Assembly (NCBI RefSeq): GCF_900130005.1
Contig: NZ_FQXP01000011.1
Coordinates: 71,958 to 135,957, forward strand
DNA length: 64,000 nt
Source of the DNA: Clostridium collagenovorans DSM 3089
GTDB lineage: Bacteria > Bacillota > Clostridia > Clostridiales > Clostridiaceae
Direction of reading: 5' to 3'
Shown: positions 17,151 through 26,672 of the stretch, piece by piece
Layout of the letters: every line of letters begins with the position of its first letter
Numbering within the stretch: the first letter of the stretch is position 1
The notes under the pieces: model-generated
Told to the model about the DNA's origin: nothing
What the model saw: only the letters and a program-made list of their open reading frames with translations
Databases searched by the model: none
Position numbers and translations under genes: made by a program

Positions 17151-20100
17151 CTACAGATTAACCTTAGATACATCACACTCTTCAATAGTAACAAGATGTT
17201 CCTTAGTTAAGTCATTAATTTTTTCAAGTCTTACAGCCTGATTTCTTACTGATTTTTCAAATAGATTTCTAACATATCTACCATTTCCAAAATCAGAAAT
17301 TCCACAAGCTTCTTGGCATATATCTTTTACTTTCACTCTAGCTTCTTCAGTTAAAACATACCCCTTACTACTAAATAAGTTATCTGCTATAACTAATAAA
17401 TCCTCAACTGAATAATCTTTAAATTCTATAATATTAGCAAATCTAGACTTCAACCCTGGATTAACCTCTAAAAACTTATCCATATCATTACTATATCCAG
17501 CTAATATTACTAATAAATTATCTCTATTATCATCCATACATTTTACTAAGGTATCTATAGCTTCTTTTCCAAATCCACTACCACTTTGTGAATCTTGAGA
17601 TAAAGCATAAGCCTCGTCTATAAATAATATTCCACCAAGTGCGGACTCTATTTTTTCTTTAGTCTTTATAGCTGTTTGTCCAACATACCCAGCTACTAAT
17701 CCACTTCTATCTGTTTCAATAAAATTTTTGTTACTAAGAACTCCTATGTTATATAAAACCTCTCCAACTATTCTTGCCATAGTTGTTTTACCCGTACCTG
17801 GATTTCCTTTAAAAATCATATGCAAAGTTTGTGACTCATCTACTGGAAGTCCTAATAGTTTTCTTTGAGCTCTTATGTTTAATTGTGCTTGAAGACTTCT
17901 TATAAATTCTTTAACTTCATTTAGCCCTACAACTTCATTTAGTTTTTCTTCTAAATCAAATTCATCTATAGATTTATCTACAGTTCCAAAGTCCTCTTCT
18001 TGTAATAATATAACTGAATTTTCATCAATACTATCCATATCTGCAATTCTTGATGATTGCTTTCTTATTGTTTTTTCAATTATATTTCTTACCATTCTTC
18101 CATTACCAGATTGTTGTCCACCATTTTGCTTTTCTCTTCTTATAGCTTCTTCTAATTCATCCTCAGAGTTTCCTGCTAATACAAAGCCTTTTCCCTTTAT
18201 CATCAACTTCGCAATTTGAACTAATTCATCTATTTCATAATCCTTAAAATCTATACTTAAAGGGAACCTAGATTTTAATCCTGTATTTGTATTTAAAAAT
18301 TCCTTCATCTCTTTATTATAACCAGCAATAATAACGACTATATCTTCTCTAAAGTCCTCTATAAGTTTAACTAAAGTATCTACAGCTTCTTTTCCTAATG
18401 GATCATTTTCAGAGGACATTAATGCATAAGCCTCATCTATAAATAAAACTCCACCTAAAGCTGACTGGAATACTTCGGTTACCTTTTTAGTTGTCTCACC
18501 AGCATATTGTCCTATTAGTCCACTTCTATCTACTTCAATTACTTCACCTGATTTTAAAACTCCCATATTTTTCATAAGGTTGGCTATAAGCCTTGCAACT
18601 GTAGTCTTCCCCGTACCAGGATTTCCTGTGAAAATCATATTAAGAGACTGTGAAGATTCTACACTTACACCAAGTTTTTTTCTTTTTTCCTTAGCTATTA
18701 ACTGTTTCTCTATATTCCTTACAAAGCTCTTTACCTCTTCTAATCCTATTACCTTACTTAATTCATTCTCAAGGTCAAATTCTACTTTTTTATCTAAGCC
18801 AAAATCACTTATTGTAAGTTTATTTATCTCTTCTTTATCTATATTTCCTTCATCTAAATTAGCTAGCCTATTAGATTGATTAGCAATAGCTTTTTCTATT
18901 ATATTTCTTGCTAATCTTCCGTTACCGCTATCATTTCTACCCTTTATTTGCTTTCCTTCAAACAATTCTAATAGTCTATTATCTAAAGTTTCTTCTATCT
19001 CATATCCATTTGCTTTAGCTATTACCTTGGATATTTGCAGTAATTCATCTGGGGTATAATCTTCAAAATCTACATTATAATTAAATCTAGACTTCAATCC
19101 ACTATTAGTCTTCAAGAATTTTTGCATTTCATCAGTATACCCTGCTAATATAACAACTAAATTGTCCCTATTATCTTCAACAGCTTTTACCAAAGTATCT
19201 ACAGCCTCTATTCCAAAGACATCATTTTCATCTTTTGCTATAGCATAAGCCTCATCTATAAATAAGATTCCGCCCATTGCAGAATTTACTTTACTCATAG
19301 TCTTCTGTGCAGTTTCTCCAACATATTGTCCAACCAAATCATTTCTAGAAACCTCAACTAAATGCCCACTTGATAAATATCCTAATGCCTTTAAATATTT
19401 TGCCATTACTCTAGCCATTGTAGTTTTACCCGTTCCAGGATTTCCTGTGAAGATCATATGTAAAGATAACTTTGCTTTTTTACTTCCATTGCTTTCTCTC
19501 ATATTTTGAACTTTTATATTATCTTCTAATTTCTTTATAAATTCTTTTACACTACTTAATCCTATTATATTATCAAGTTCTTTATTTAAATCTTCAATAT
19601 TACCTAATTGTTCTTCTTTAATCAAAGCTGATAATTCTAAGCATTGTAAGCTATTAAATATAAATACTTTTTTATCTTCCTCTTTTAAGCTATACTCTTG
19701 CTCACTACTTAGTTTACCCATAAGATCTAGCTCAACTAAAGGTGCATATATATTTTTTTCAATAACATCATATAATCCATGTGCACCCAAACTTTTTTCA
19801 AAGCTTTCATATACATAATTTAAAATTGACTCATTAAAATTTATAACTATATGAAGATTCTTAAAAATCTTTTCTTTATAGTCTTTTAAAATAAATTTAC
19901 TTATTATATCTAGACTATCCTTTTCAAGCTCAACTGTATTTATAATATCATATACCTTTTTCATAAAAGCACCAGAAAAAGTATTTCTAATACTTTCTTC
20001 ACTCTTTTCTGTTATAAAAACTAAATACTTTCCATTAGCTAATATTTCATCCGTAGTATTTAATGTAAGATTTCCTTTACCAGTGACATCTACCATTTCC

Positions 20101-20861
20101 CCTAATTTATCCATGTATCGTCTATTTAATTTAAGCTTTTCATCCACCACTAACTTACTAATTAAATCTAAAACGTTTTGATGACACTGTTCAAAATTAT
20201 CAAATACAATTACTGGGTTACTTCCATAAAGTGCACCATAAAAATCCGTTAAAAATAAATTTTCTGCATCTTTTTCAAGTTTGTATTTTGAAAGATCTAA
20301 AGTAGATATTCCTTCTTTTTTTAATATCTTTTGCTCCTTTAAAAACTTAGATATAGCCTTTATTGATAAATGTCTTCCTGAACCCTTTGGACCCGTTATA
20401 AAAATTGTGTTTTTAACTCCATCTTCCTTTCCATATACAAAGGGTCTTTTGAAAGCAACTGTAAGTTTAGATAAATACTCTTTTTGTCCAAGAACATATT
20501 CTGAAAGCACACTTTCTATTGTTAAGAAAGCCTTATCTAATTCTTCTTTGCTTGTCCTAGTATTTGTTTTTATGTTATTTGTATTAGGTGATTTATTTGT
20601 ATTTTCATACGCATTGGTTACTTTAGCAACTGATTCTTTAGCCATATTAGTAATATTCCCAGTATTATTGATACTCACATTACTAATTTTACTTTTTACA
20701 TTAGTAGTTGTTTCACTTATTACTTGCTTATTCTTCTTAAAATAATCTCGATCTATTATTCCGTTTTCCTTTATATAATCTACAACTTGAATTTCTGGAA
20801 ATAATACTCTTATAAACTTAGACATTGGCAAGGATTCTTTTTTTGTTTTAGTTTTAACCAC
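17151..20861 (-). CDS. Giant AAA+ protein with three CbxX/SpoVK-type modules
   Basis: 1236 residues. After a low-complexity Asn/Thr-rich stretch (45-105) comes an N-terminal degenerate ClpB-like AAA module (GPKGSGRH at 157-164, VIVFDNFEQCH). Three CbxX/CfqX modules follow, each with Walker A GNPGTGKTT (near 470, 746 and 1018), Walker B FIDEAYA, and an arginine-finger GLKSRF. Such modules act as hexameric remodellers (CbbX on Rubisco, SpoVK, EccA in type VII secretion); three in series would make a stacked ring or a pseudo-hexamer. GTG start 10 nt after GGAGGA. Heads a transcript with two membrane proteins, and a 15-bp dyad lies just upstream. Substrate unknown. Confidence 0.9.
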   Translation of the reverse strand: MVKTKTKKESLPMSKFIRVLFPEIQVVDYIKENGIIDRDYFKKNKQVISETTTNVKSKISNVSINNTGNITNMAKESVAKVTNAYENTNKSPNTNNIKTNTRTSKEELDKAFLTIESVLSEYVLGQKEYLSKLTVAFKRPFVYGKEDGVKNTIFITGPKGSGRHLSIKAISKFLKEQKILKKEGISTLDLSKYKLEKDAENLFLTDFYGALYGSNPVIVFDNFEQCHQNVLDLISKLVVDEKLKLNRRYMDKLGEMVDVTGKGNLTLNTTDEILANGKYLVFITEKSEESIRNTFSGAFMKKVYDIINTVELEKDSLDIISKFILKDYKEKIFKNLHIVINFNESILNYVYESFEKSLGAHGLYDVIEKNIYAPLVELDLMGKLSSEQEYSLKEEDKKVFIFNSLQCLELSALIKEEQLGNIEDLNKELDNIIGLSSVKEFIKKLEDNIKVQNMRESNGSKKAKLSLHMIFTGNPGTGKTTMARVMAKYLKALGYLSSGHLVEVSRNDLVGQYVGETAQKTMSKVNSAMGGILFIDEAYAIAKDENDVFGIEAVDTLVKAVEDNRDNLVVILAGYTDEMQKFLKTNSGLKSRFNYNVDFEDYTPDELLQISKVIAKANGYEIEETLDNRLLELFEGKQIKGRNDSGNGRLARNIIEKAIANQSNRLANLDEGNIDKEEINKLTISDFGLDKKVEFDLENELSKVIGLEEVKSFVRNIEKQLIAKEKRKKLGVSVESSQSLNMIFTGNPGTGKTTVARLIANLMKNMGVLKSGEVIEVDRSGLIGQYAGETTKKVTEVFQSALGGVLFIDEAYALMSSENDPLGKEAVDTLVKLIEDFREDIVVIIAGYNKEMKEFLNTNTGLKSRFPLSIDFKDYEIDELVQIAKLMIKGKGFVLAGNSEDELEEAIRREKQNGGQQSGNGRMVRNIIEKTIRKQSSRIADMDSIDENSVILLQEEDFGTVDKSIDEFDLEEKLNEVVGLNEVKEFIRSLQAQLNIRAQRKLLGLPVDESQTLHMIFKGNPGTGKTTMARIVGEVLYNIGVLSNKNFIETDRSGLVAGYVGQTAIKTKEKIESALGGILFIDEAYALSQDSQSGSGFGKEAIDTLVKCMDDNRDNLLVILAGYSNDMDKFLEVNPGLKSRFANIIEFKDYSVEDLLVIADNLFSSKGYVLTEEARVKVKDICQEACGISDFGNGRYVRNLFEKSVRNQAVRLEKINDLTKEHLVTIEECDVSKVNL

Positions 20862-20880
20862 TTTGAATCTTCCTCCATTT

Positions 20881-20918
20881 TATCTTTTCATGATAGTTAT
20901 ATTTTATCATAAAAGATA
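20881..20918 (-). promoter_or_regulatory. Dyad upstream of the giant AAA+ gene (possible operator)
   Basis: TATCTTTTCATGATA (20881-20895) and TATCATAAAAGATA (20905-20918) are complementary except for one extra base. It ends about 20 bp before the GTG, where a repressor would block transcription or a hairpin would form in the leader. I did not find the same sequence elsewhere in the window. Confidence 0.5.
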
Positions 20919-20971
20919 TATTTTATAATAAGATTATCTAATTAAATATAAATTAATATAATTACAATAGC

Positions 20972-21007
20972 AAAACCTCAAAAGCTTTTATTGCTTTTGA
21001 GGTTTTT
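20972..21007 (-). terminator. Terminator between the two AAA+ transcripts
   Basis: 13-bp perfect stem (AAACCTCAAAAGC and complement), 7-nt loop, T-runs on both sides. It splits the block into two transcripts. Confidence 0.85.
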
Positions 21008-21039
21008 GAATAAAACTTTTCTTATTTATAGTTATATTT

Positions 21040-22596
21040 CTAAACTAAAACTCTTCTAGAAGCTTTAGTATTAGATATATTTCCTCCTATTGGTTGTCCA
21101 GAAGCTGGAACTGCTCTTTCTCTTCCCCAATCTCTAATCGATTCTATCTTTTCAGGACTAGTTTTAGACAATGGCACAACATTTTTCAATGAATTTATTA
21201 TTAATTCATCTGAATACTCTAAATCATCATCAGCAATTAATCTATATGCAACATCTCTAAGTGACGACTCTAAATCTGCACCTGTAAAGCCTTCTGTTAT
21301 ATCAACAAGCTCTCTTATAGCACTTTCTGATAACTCTAAATTAATATACTTCTTAACATATAAGTTTATTATTTCTTCTCTCTCTTTTTCAGAAGGTAAA
21401 TCTACAAAGAATAATTCATCAAATCTCCCACGTCTTAATAATTCAGAAGGTAACTTTGAAACATCATTAGCTGTAGCTACTACAAAAACTAATTTTCTAC
21501 ATTCTTGCATCCAAAACAAAAATTGTCCAACCATTCTGGTTGTAACTCCTGAGCTATCATTACCTGATCCACCAAGACCTTTCTCTATCTCATCTATCCA
21601 TAATACACATGGTGAAAGATGTTCTGCAGTCTGAAAAGCCTCTTTTAATTGCTGTTCACTTTGTCCTACATACTGACCTTGAACTGTTGCAAAATCTAGT
21701 CTATATAAAGGCAAATTCCAAAATGCTGCTATTGCTTTTGCCGAAAGGGATTTACCACATCCTGGTACCCCTACTAGAAGCACTCCTCTAGGTGGTTGTA
21801 AACCTCTTCTTCTTAACTCATCTCTCTTTTCAGGAGTTTGAAGTTTCTTCTTATTATTAAGCCATTCTTTTAAACCACTTAATCCTCCAACATCTAAGAT
21901 ATTTTGAGATACTTCTATTTTCTCCAATCCTTCAATGTTAGTAAAAAGTTTATTTTTAGCAAACTTTAGCTCTGTTAAATCACTTTTCTTAATTTCTCTA
22001 TTAGCTACTAAAGATACTATTACATTTTGTGCTTCAACCTGTGTTACTCCAGTTAAAACTGTAGCTGCTTCACGATAATCGTTATTATCCCACTCTATTG
22101 TTATGTCCCTCTTATATGGTTCAATATTTTCTTGTATAATCTGAAGCATTTCTTCTTCATTTGGTAAATCTAAGTCTAATGACATACCAAATCTTTGTAA
22201 TTGCCCCCATACTTGAGTTGTAGTTAATGCAATTATAACTCCACCATTTTCTTCAGCTAATGATACAACATCTTGAATATATCTAGAAGTCATTGTATCT
22301 GTTTCTATATCTGGAACTTCTGTAAGTATGAAAGTCATATTTTGCTTAATTCTCATTTGTTCTGTAATAAAGTCTAAGGCTCCCATTAAAGATTTATCTT
22401 CATTTACAGTTCTTCCTGTTGAAATATCATACATACCTTTTGAAAGTGTGTGTACATAAAATGGCAAGCATAAATCTTCTGATACTACTTTACATACCTC
22501 TAACGCCCTACTTTTTTCAAGAGTATTAAATGATATAAACGGTATTCTTGCCAATGAATACTGTTTAACCTTCTGAGTACACTCTTTAAAATTCAT
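21040..22596 (-). CDS. Ycf46/Cdc48-like AAA+ ATPase
   Basis: 518 residues. The N-terminal half (1-240) resembles a degenerate ATPase fold, as in Ycf46-type proteins; the C-terminal half is a classic AAA module: GVPGCGKS (Walker A, ~275-282), LWIDEIEKG (Walker B, ~334), SRH with LRRGRFDELFF, sensor 2 GFTGADLESSL. Cyanobacterial and plastid relatives of this type are of unknown or carbon-related function, so no role is assigned. It is the last gene of a five-gene transcript (25481-21040), 1 bp after the 151-residue gene and 178 bp before the giant AAA+ gene. Confidence 0.88.
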   Translation of the reverse strand: MNFKECTQKVKQYSLARIPFISFNTLEKSRALEVCKVVSEDLCLPFYVHTLSKGMYDISTGRTVNEDKSLMGALDFITEQMRIKQNMTFILTEVPDIETDTMTSRYIQDVVSLAEENGGVIIALTTTQVWGQLQRFGMSLDLDLPNEEEMLQIIQENIEPYKRDITIEWDNNDYREAATVLTGVTQVEAQNVIVSLVANREIKKSDLTELKFAKNKLFTNIEGLEKIEVSQNILDVGGLSGLKEWLNNKKKLQTPEKRDELRRRGLQPPRGVLLVGVPGCGKSLSAKAIAAFWNLPLYRLDFATVQGQYVGQSEQQLKEAFQTAEHLSPCVLWIDEIEKGLGGSGNDSSGVTTRMVGQFLFWMQECRKLVFVVATANDVSKLPSELLRRGRFDELFFVDLPSEKEREEIINLYVKKYINLELSESAIRELVDITEGFTGADLESSLRDVAYRLIADDDLEYSDELIINSLKNVVPLSKTSPEKIESIRDWGRERAVPASGQPIGGNISNTKASRRVLV

Positions 22597-22597
22597 C

Positions 22598-23053
22598 CTA
22601 CTTATCCTCCAAGTTATTAATTCTATTCTTTTTTATTACACTAGCTAACATCCCTGTTCTATCAGTTCTGCTTGTTTTTTCAAGGGACTCTTGCATTAAG
22701 TCAGCCTGTTTTTTTATTATATCTACAAAAGCTTTAATATCTTCTTCTGGTAAAATAGGAATATTTACAAATTCTATTAAGAATTTAAATTCCTTTCTCA
22801 GTAATATTAACGAATTAGCAAGCATATTTAAATCTCCATTGTTAAAATCCATAGCTCTTGAAAATTTATCTGATGCCTTTTTTAATCTTAACTGTATAAC
22901 TTCATTCATTTGTTTTGCAACTCTTCCCCCAACCCCTGCAGCTAACGTAAGAGTTCCACTTTTCATACAATTTAAAACCTCTTTATCATCTGTACCTTTT
23001 TTTACAATATCAAAGCACTCTACCCAATCTAAATACATTGTTGGAATCTTCAT
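22598..23053 (-). CDS. Small helical protein of the AAA+ cluster, unknown function
   Basis: 151 residues, all-helical in appearance (MKIPTMYLDWVECFDIVKKG at the N-terminus, then ...RLKKASDKFSRAMDF...). No known family. The ATG at 23053 sits after GAGGAG and overlaps by one base the stop of the 54-residue gene upstream, as in translationally coupled pairs. It may be an adaptor or subunit for the Ycf46-like ATPase it abuts; that is inference from position only. Confidence 0.7.
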   Translation of the reverse strand: MKIPTMYLDWVECFDIVKKGTDDKEVLNCMKSGTLTLAAGVGGRVAKQMNEVIQLRLKKASDKFSRAMDFNNGDLNMLANSLILLRKEFKFLIEFVNIPILPEEDIKAFVDIIKKQADLMQESLEKTSRTDRTGMLASVIKKNRINNLEDK

Positions 23054-23217
23054 TATTTTCTCCTCACTCTTCTTACAAGAACTGTTGGTGGAGTTAAAGT
23101 CCATTCTGGAAAGGATGCTGCTAATTTATCTTTTTCTTCTTTATTTACAACTTCAATTTCCTTATGCCCTTCAGAATTTGTTGTAGCATGTCTATTCAAT
23201 AATAAATCATTACTCAT
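23053..23217 (-). CDS. 54-residue small protein in the AAA+ operon
   Basis: Short frame starting MSNDLLLNRHATTNSEG and ending LTPPTVLVRRVRRK. It has a good ribosome binding site (GGAGGG, about 8-9 nt before ATG), fits exactly between two genes with a TAATG overlap at its end, and its composition is protein-like rather than intergenic. Acidic/polar middle and a basic tail; no family known. It could be a substrate, recruiting peptide or assembly factor for the neighbouring ATPases. Confidence 0.72.
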   Translation of the reverse strand: MSNDLLLNRHATTNSEGHKEIEVVNKEEKDKLAASFPEWTLTPPTVLVRRVRRK

Positions 23218-23238
23218 TAAATTTTACCCTCCGTACTA

Positions 23239-24987
23239 TTATAATATTTCTCTAGCCTTACTATTACTTTGAACTGAAATATACTGCTCTGGTGTTAATT
23301 CTTTTAAGAAGTTTACTACTTTCTCACTTTCAATATCTTTCTCTGCATACAATCTTCTATAATCAACTACCTCAGCTAAAAAGCCATTTAATATTTCTTG
23401 TGATGTCTTTCTAAAGTTATCAAGTTCAGTTTCTATCTTCTCTCTCTTATTAGGAATAGACCTTTTTTGTGATATACCTGTTAAAGTAAATATGCTCATT
23501 GCAATTATAGGTACTACAACGGTTGCTAGAGTGAAAAATGACACTAGTGTTGCAATTAACCCAGTAGATACAACTGTACCATTAAGCCAATGTATTTTGC
23601 TTAATTTTTTTTCTTTTATTTCATCTATATACGTGTTTAATGAGTTAAGAAGTTCCTCTCCATTAGAACCATCTCTTGTCTTTCCACTCCAATTCTCTAT
23701 ATTAATATCAACTTCTACTGGTACTTCCATCCTTCCTTTAGCAGCTAAATCTTCATAAGCATCTAATACCCAATCTTTAGATAACGCCACAGCAAGTTTT
23801 TGAGTAGCAATTAATGCACCTGTTGATTCTGGCGTTAAAGCAATATTGGTTAGGTGCTGAGAAAAATCTTCATATCTTTCAAATGACTTGGCTTCCACAT
23901 CAAATCTCTTATTTGCTTTCTCTAATGAACCATTCTCTTCAACTACTAATCTATTTCTTCTTAATTGATTTCTAATTGGCAATTCCTCAATATCATAGTT
24001 TCCAACCAAATTATCTAATATTTCATCTATTTTAGCTGACACAGCTGTTACATTTTCTACTGGAACATTAAATATAGTATTGAAATATTTATATATTTCA
24101 TTATGTGTTTGAACTGCTTCTAAGGATTCCTTCATCTTACTCCATGTAGGACTATGTTCTTTTAAAACAGGGAATTCTTCTTCATTTACTGCAACCTTTT
24201 TAGATTCAAGTACCTTTTTCCAATTTTCTCTTTGTTGTTCAACAAAGCCTGATTTTGAAGATAACTCTTCAATCCATTGTTTGATTTTAGAAGAGCATAA
24301 CCCCTTTGTATCTCCTCCAAATAAACCACTAGCAAAAGCATCTAAGACAATAATTATCTTACGTTCCATTTTTTCTGGATCTTGCATTTCAAAATATCTT
24401 TCAAGCCATAATAGTGAACCATCTAATCTTCCTGCTCTTCTACTTATTAAGCAAAATAATAATGATGTTTTTTCATCATCTCTTCTTATAGCCTCTTTAA
24501 GTGCTTTTTCCGCAAGCTCCCTATTATCACTTAACCAAGCAGATAATGCTATTAATGCTGGTGCCAACCAATATCTTGGTGTTGCAAGCATCAATTCCTC
24601 TGTTATGTTCTCTATTGTTTCTTTTTTGACTATATTAACATCTGCAGCTTGAATTATACCAACAGCATGTCTCCTTACAACTTCATAGTTTCCAAATTCT
24701 TTTTCTAATTCTTGCTCTAACATAACTATATTGTGCTTTGCATCAGTTAAGTTAGCAACTCTATTTGCTTCATTAACAAAAGCTCTAAACTCTTCACATA
24801 AAGCACTTAGCTCTGTTGAAACTACATCCACCTTATTATCTACACTATTAACTTTACTAAGTACAGCCTCAAAATTTTTATTTATACCTTGTAAATTATT
24901 AGTTATTCCTCTTATATCCTTAGATAAAAATTTCAAATTACTTTCTATCCCTCTTAAGTTGGATAAATTATTTTGATTATCTGACAT
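23239..24987 (-). CDS. Coiled-coil protein with C-terminal membrane hairpin, unknown function
   Basis: 582 residues. Residues 1-130 form a long heptad-rich coiled coil (NLQGINKNFEAVLSKVNSVD onwards). The middle is helical, with a repeat-like section around AWLSDNRELAEKALKEAIRR. Near 485-520 a hydrophobic pair (VVSTGLIATLVSFFTLATVV then PIIAMSIFTL) makes a membrane hairpin, followed by a charged helix. The outline recalls membrane-associated scaffold or dynamin-like assemblies, but there is no GTPase motif. Start ATG after AGGGGG. It is second in the transcript starting at 25481. Confidence 0.75.
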   Translation of the reverse strand: MSDNQNNLSNLRGIESNLKFLSKDIRGITNNLQGINKNFEAVLSKVNSVDNKVDVVSTELSALCEEFRAFVNEANRVANLTDAKHNIVMLEQELEKEFGNYEVVRRHAVGIIQAADVNIVKKETIENITEELMLATPRYWLAPALIALSAWLSDNRELAEKALKEAIRRDDEKTSLLFCLISRRAGRLDGSLLWLERYFEMQDPEKMERKIIIVLDAFASGLFGGDTKGLCSSKIKQWIEELSSKSGFVEQQRENWKKVLESKKVAVNEEEFPVLKEHSPTWSKMKESLEAVQTHNEIYKYFNTIFNVPVENVTAVSAKIDEILDNLVGNYDIEELPIRNQLRRNRLVVEENGSLEKANKRFDVEAKSFERYEDFSQHLTNIALTPESTGALIATQKLAVALSKDWVLDAYEDLAAKGRMEVPVEVDINIENWSGKTRDGSNGEELLNSLNTYIDEIKEKKLSKIHWLNGTVVSTGLIATLVSFFTLATVVVPIIAMSIFTLTGISQKRSIPNKREKIETELDNFRKTSQEILNGFLAEVVDYRRLYAEKDIESEKVVNFLKELTPEQYISVQSNSKAREIL

Positions 24988-25001
24988 TGTTTATGTACCC
25001 C

Positions 25002-25481
25002 CTATTTAATCACACTAACGCTTCCATCACTTTTTACAGCACATAAGCAATCTGTGTAAACCTCTATATACTGATACCCTCCATGAAGTGCTAGTCCCCT
25101 TGCTTTCTCAAGTAACATAGGCATGCTTTCGGAAATTTTATAATGTACTAAGATTCTCCCCTCCATATCTATTGTATGAACATCATAAGGCTCTCCTAAA
25201 TAGCATTTTGATACTAATCCAACTAAAAGGCTAATTTCCGGAATATCCTTAAATTCATTTTTTATTGCTTCAACACAATCCTCAAACTGCTTTTTACATT
25301 GTTCGCACCCACCAATATCAAGCTTTCTTATTGCTTCCATATACTCATTGGATCTCTTACTTCTCAGCCTCTTTTCTAGCTCCATTGGATTCATGCTTGT
25401 CTTCGTAGCAGAGCTTTGTTGAATATTTAATTCTAATTTATTCTCTTGCTTTTCTCTTCCCAGTACTAATGGTCTTGGCAT
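25002..25481 (-). CDS. Small soluble protein, first gene of the AAA+ transcript
   Basis: 159 residues: a basic start (MPRPLVLGREKQ), a helical basic stretch (LEKRLRSKRSNEYMEAIRKL), a cysteine group CEQCKKQFEDC, then an alpha/beta C-terminal domain ending EVYTDCLCAVKSDGSVSVIK. The cysteines could bind a metal. No family recognised. ATG after a strong GGGGGGAA. A candidate promoter region at 25540-25600 contains TATAAT (minus strand) but no clear -35. It is separated by 14 bp from the coiled-coil protein. Confidence 0.7.
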   Translation of the reverse strand: MPRPLVLGREKQENKLELNIQQSSATKTSMNPMELEKRLRSKRSNEYMEAIRKLDIGGCEQCKKQFEDCVEAIKNEFKDIPEISLLVGLVSKCYLGEPYDVHTIDMEGRILVHYKISESMPMLLEKARGLALHGGYQYIEVYTDCLCAVKSDGSVSVIK

Positions 25482-25642
25482 TAAAGTTCCCCCCTATTAA
25501 CAATATAACTTCTAATTTTGTACTATATAACCTATATTATACTACATTATTACAATTTTGTAGTTATATTATATAATTTCACTAATTTATTGATATAATG
25601 GTTTTTTTCTTATTATTTTTATAACTTTTTTCAATCAAATAA

Positions 25643-25682
25643 TAAAGACTCAAGAAAATCTTAATGTTTCCTTGAGCCTTTA
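25643..25682 (-). terminator. dus terminator
   Basis: AAAGACTCAAG and partner GAGCCTTT with two mismatches, A-run on the plus strand, just after the dus stop codon. Confidence 0.75.
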
Positions 25683-25706
25683 AATAAACTTTATTATAAA
25701 ATTTTC

Positions 25707-26672
25707 TTACTCTTGACTACTAAATAATCCTGCTCCCCTTATTATTTCCTGTTCATTAAATAAAATAGAAACTGCTTCTTCATAATCACTTACCTTTTGA
25801 GATTTCTTTATCTTTTTAAGATACTTTTTGTTATCAGAAAATATGTGAATCATAAATCCCCACATTTCCTTCATCTTAAACATAGTATTCTTTTCATCCT
25901 TAAAAACTTCAAGGTATTCATACAAAAGTTCATCGTGAAACTGTTTTAATAATTGCTTATCTAAAAATTTATCACTTATTATTTCATCAAGTAACCCGGG
26001 ATTAGCAATTATTCCTCGTCCTATCATCATTGTTTCTAAATTAGGAAAAGCCTTTGTTAAGTTCTCATGATCATTAGCAGTAAAAATGTCACCATTATAA
26101 CATACAGAATTAGCACTTAAATCCAAAGCATCTCTAAATACTTCTAAATTAGGTGTATTACCATAAAAATCCTCACGAGTTCTAGCATGTATTATTAACT
26201 CTTCCATGGGATATTTATTATAAATTTTAATTAGTTCATAAAATTCATCTGCACTATCTTTACCAAGTCTAGTTTTTATAGAAATTTTCATATCATCTAT
26301 TGTGAATATTTCCTCTAAAAACTTATCTAACTCTTCTCTTTTAGCTAAAAATCCTGAACCTCTATTTTTAGATACAACAGTACCAGAAGGACACCCTAAA
26401 TTCAAGTTAATCTCATTATATCCTAGTTCTTGTAACTTTCTAGCAGTAATTATAAAGCCCTTTGAATCATTAGTAAGTATTTGAGGTACTACATTTATAC
26501 CCTTGTTGTTTTCTGGCAAAACATCTCTTAATTCTCTAGTTCTAAGATTTTTACTTCTATTAGGAACAACAAAAGGGGTAAAGTATTTGTCTACATTATG
26601 AAAAAACTTTTCATATAAATTTCTATATATATGTATTGTGATTCCTTCCATTGGTGCTAAGTAATATTTCAT
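25707..26672 (-). CDS. dus: tRNA-dihydrouridine synthase (Dus family)
   Basis: FMN-dependent enzyme that reduces specific uridines in tRNA. The TIM-barrel signature is complete: YYLAPMEGITIHIYR, NLNLGCPSGTVVSKNRG (catalytic Cys), IKTRLGKD, IIHARTRED, NGDIFTANDH and MIGRGIIANPGL. At 321 residues it fits a DusB/Dus-type enzyme. The leader is unusual: no Shine-Dalgarno next to the ATG; instead it has the hairpin leader shared with two other genes in this window. Single gene transcript with its own terminator. Confidence 0.93.
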   Translation of the reverse strand: MKYYLAPMEGITIHIYRNLYEKFFHNVDKYFTPFVVPNRSKNLRTRELRDVLPENNKGINVVPQILTNDSKGFIITARKLQELGYNEINLNLGCPSGTVVSKNRGSGFLAKREELDKFLEEIFTIDDMKISIKTRLGKDSADEFYELIKIYNKYPMEELIIHARTREDFYGNTPNLEVFRDALDLSANSVCYNGDIFTANDHENLTKAFPNLETMMIGRGIIANPGLLDEIISDKFLDKQLLKQFHDELLYEYLEVFKDEKNTMFKMKEMWGFMIHIFSDNKKYLKKIKKSQKVSDYEEAVSILFNEQEIIRGAGLFSSQE

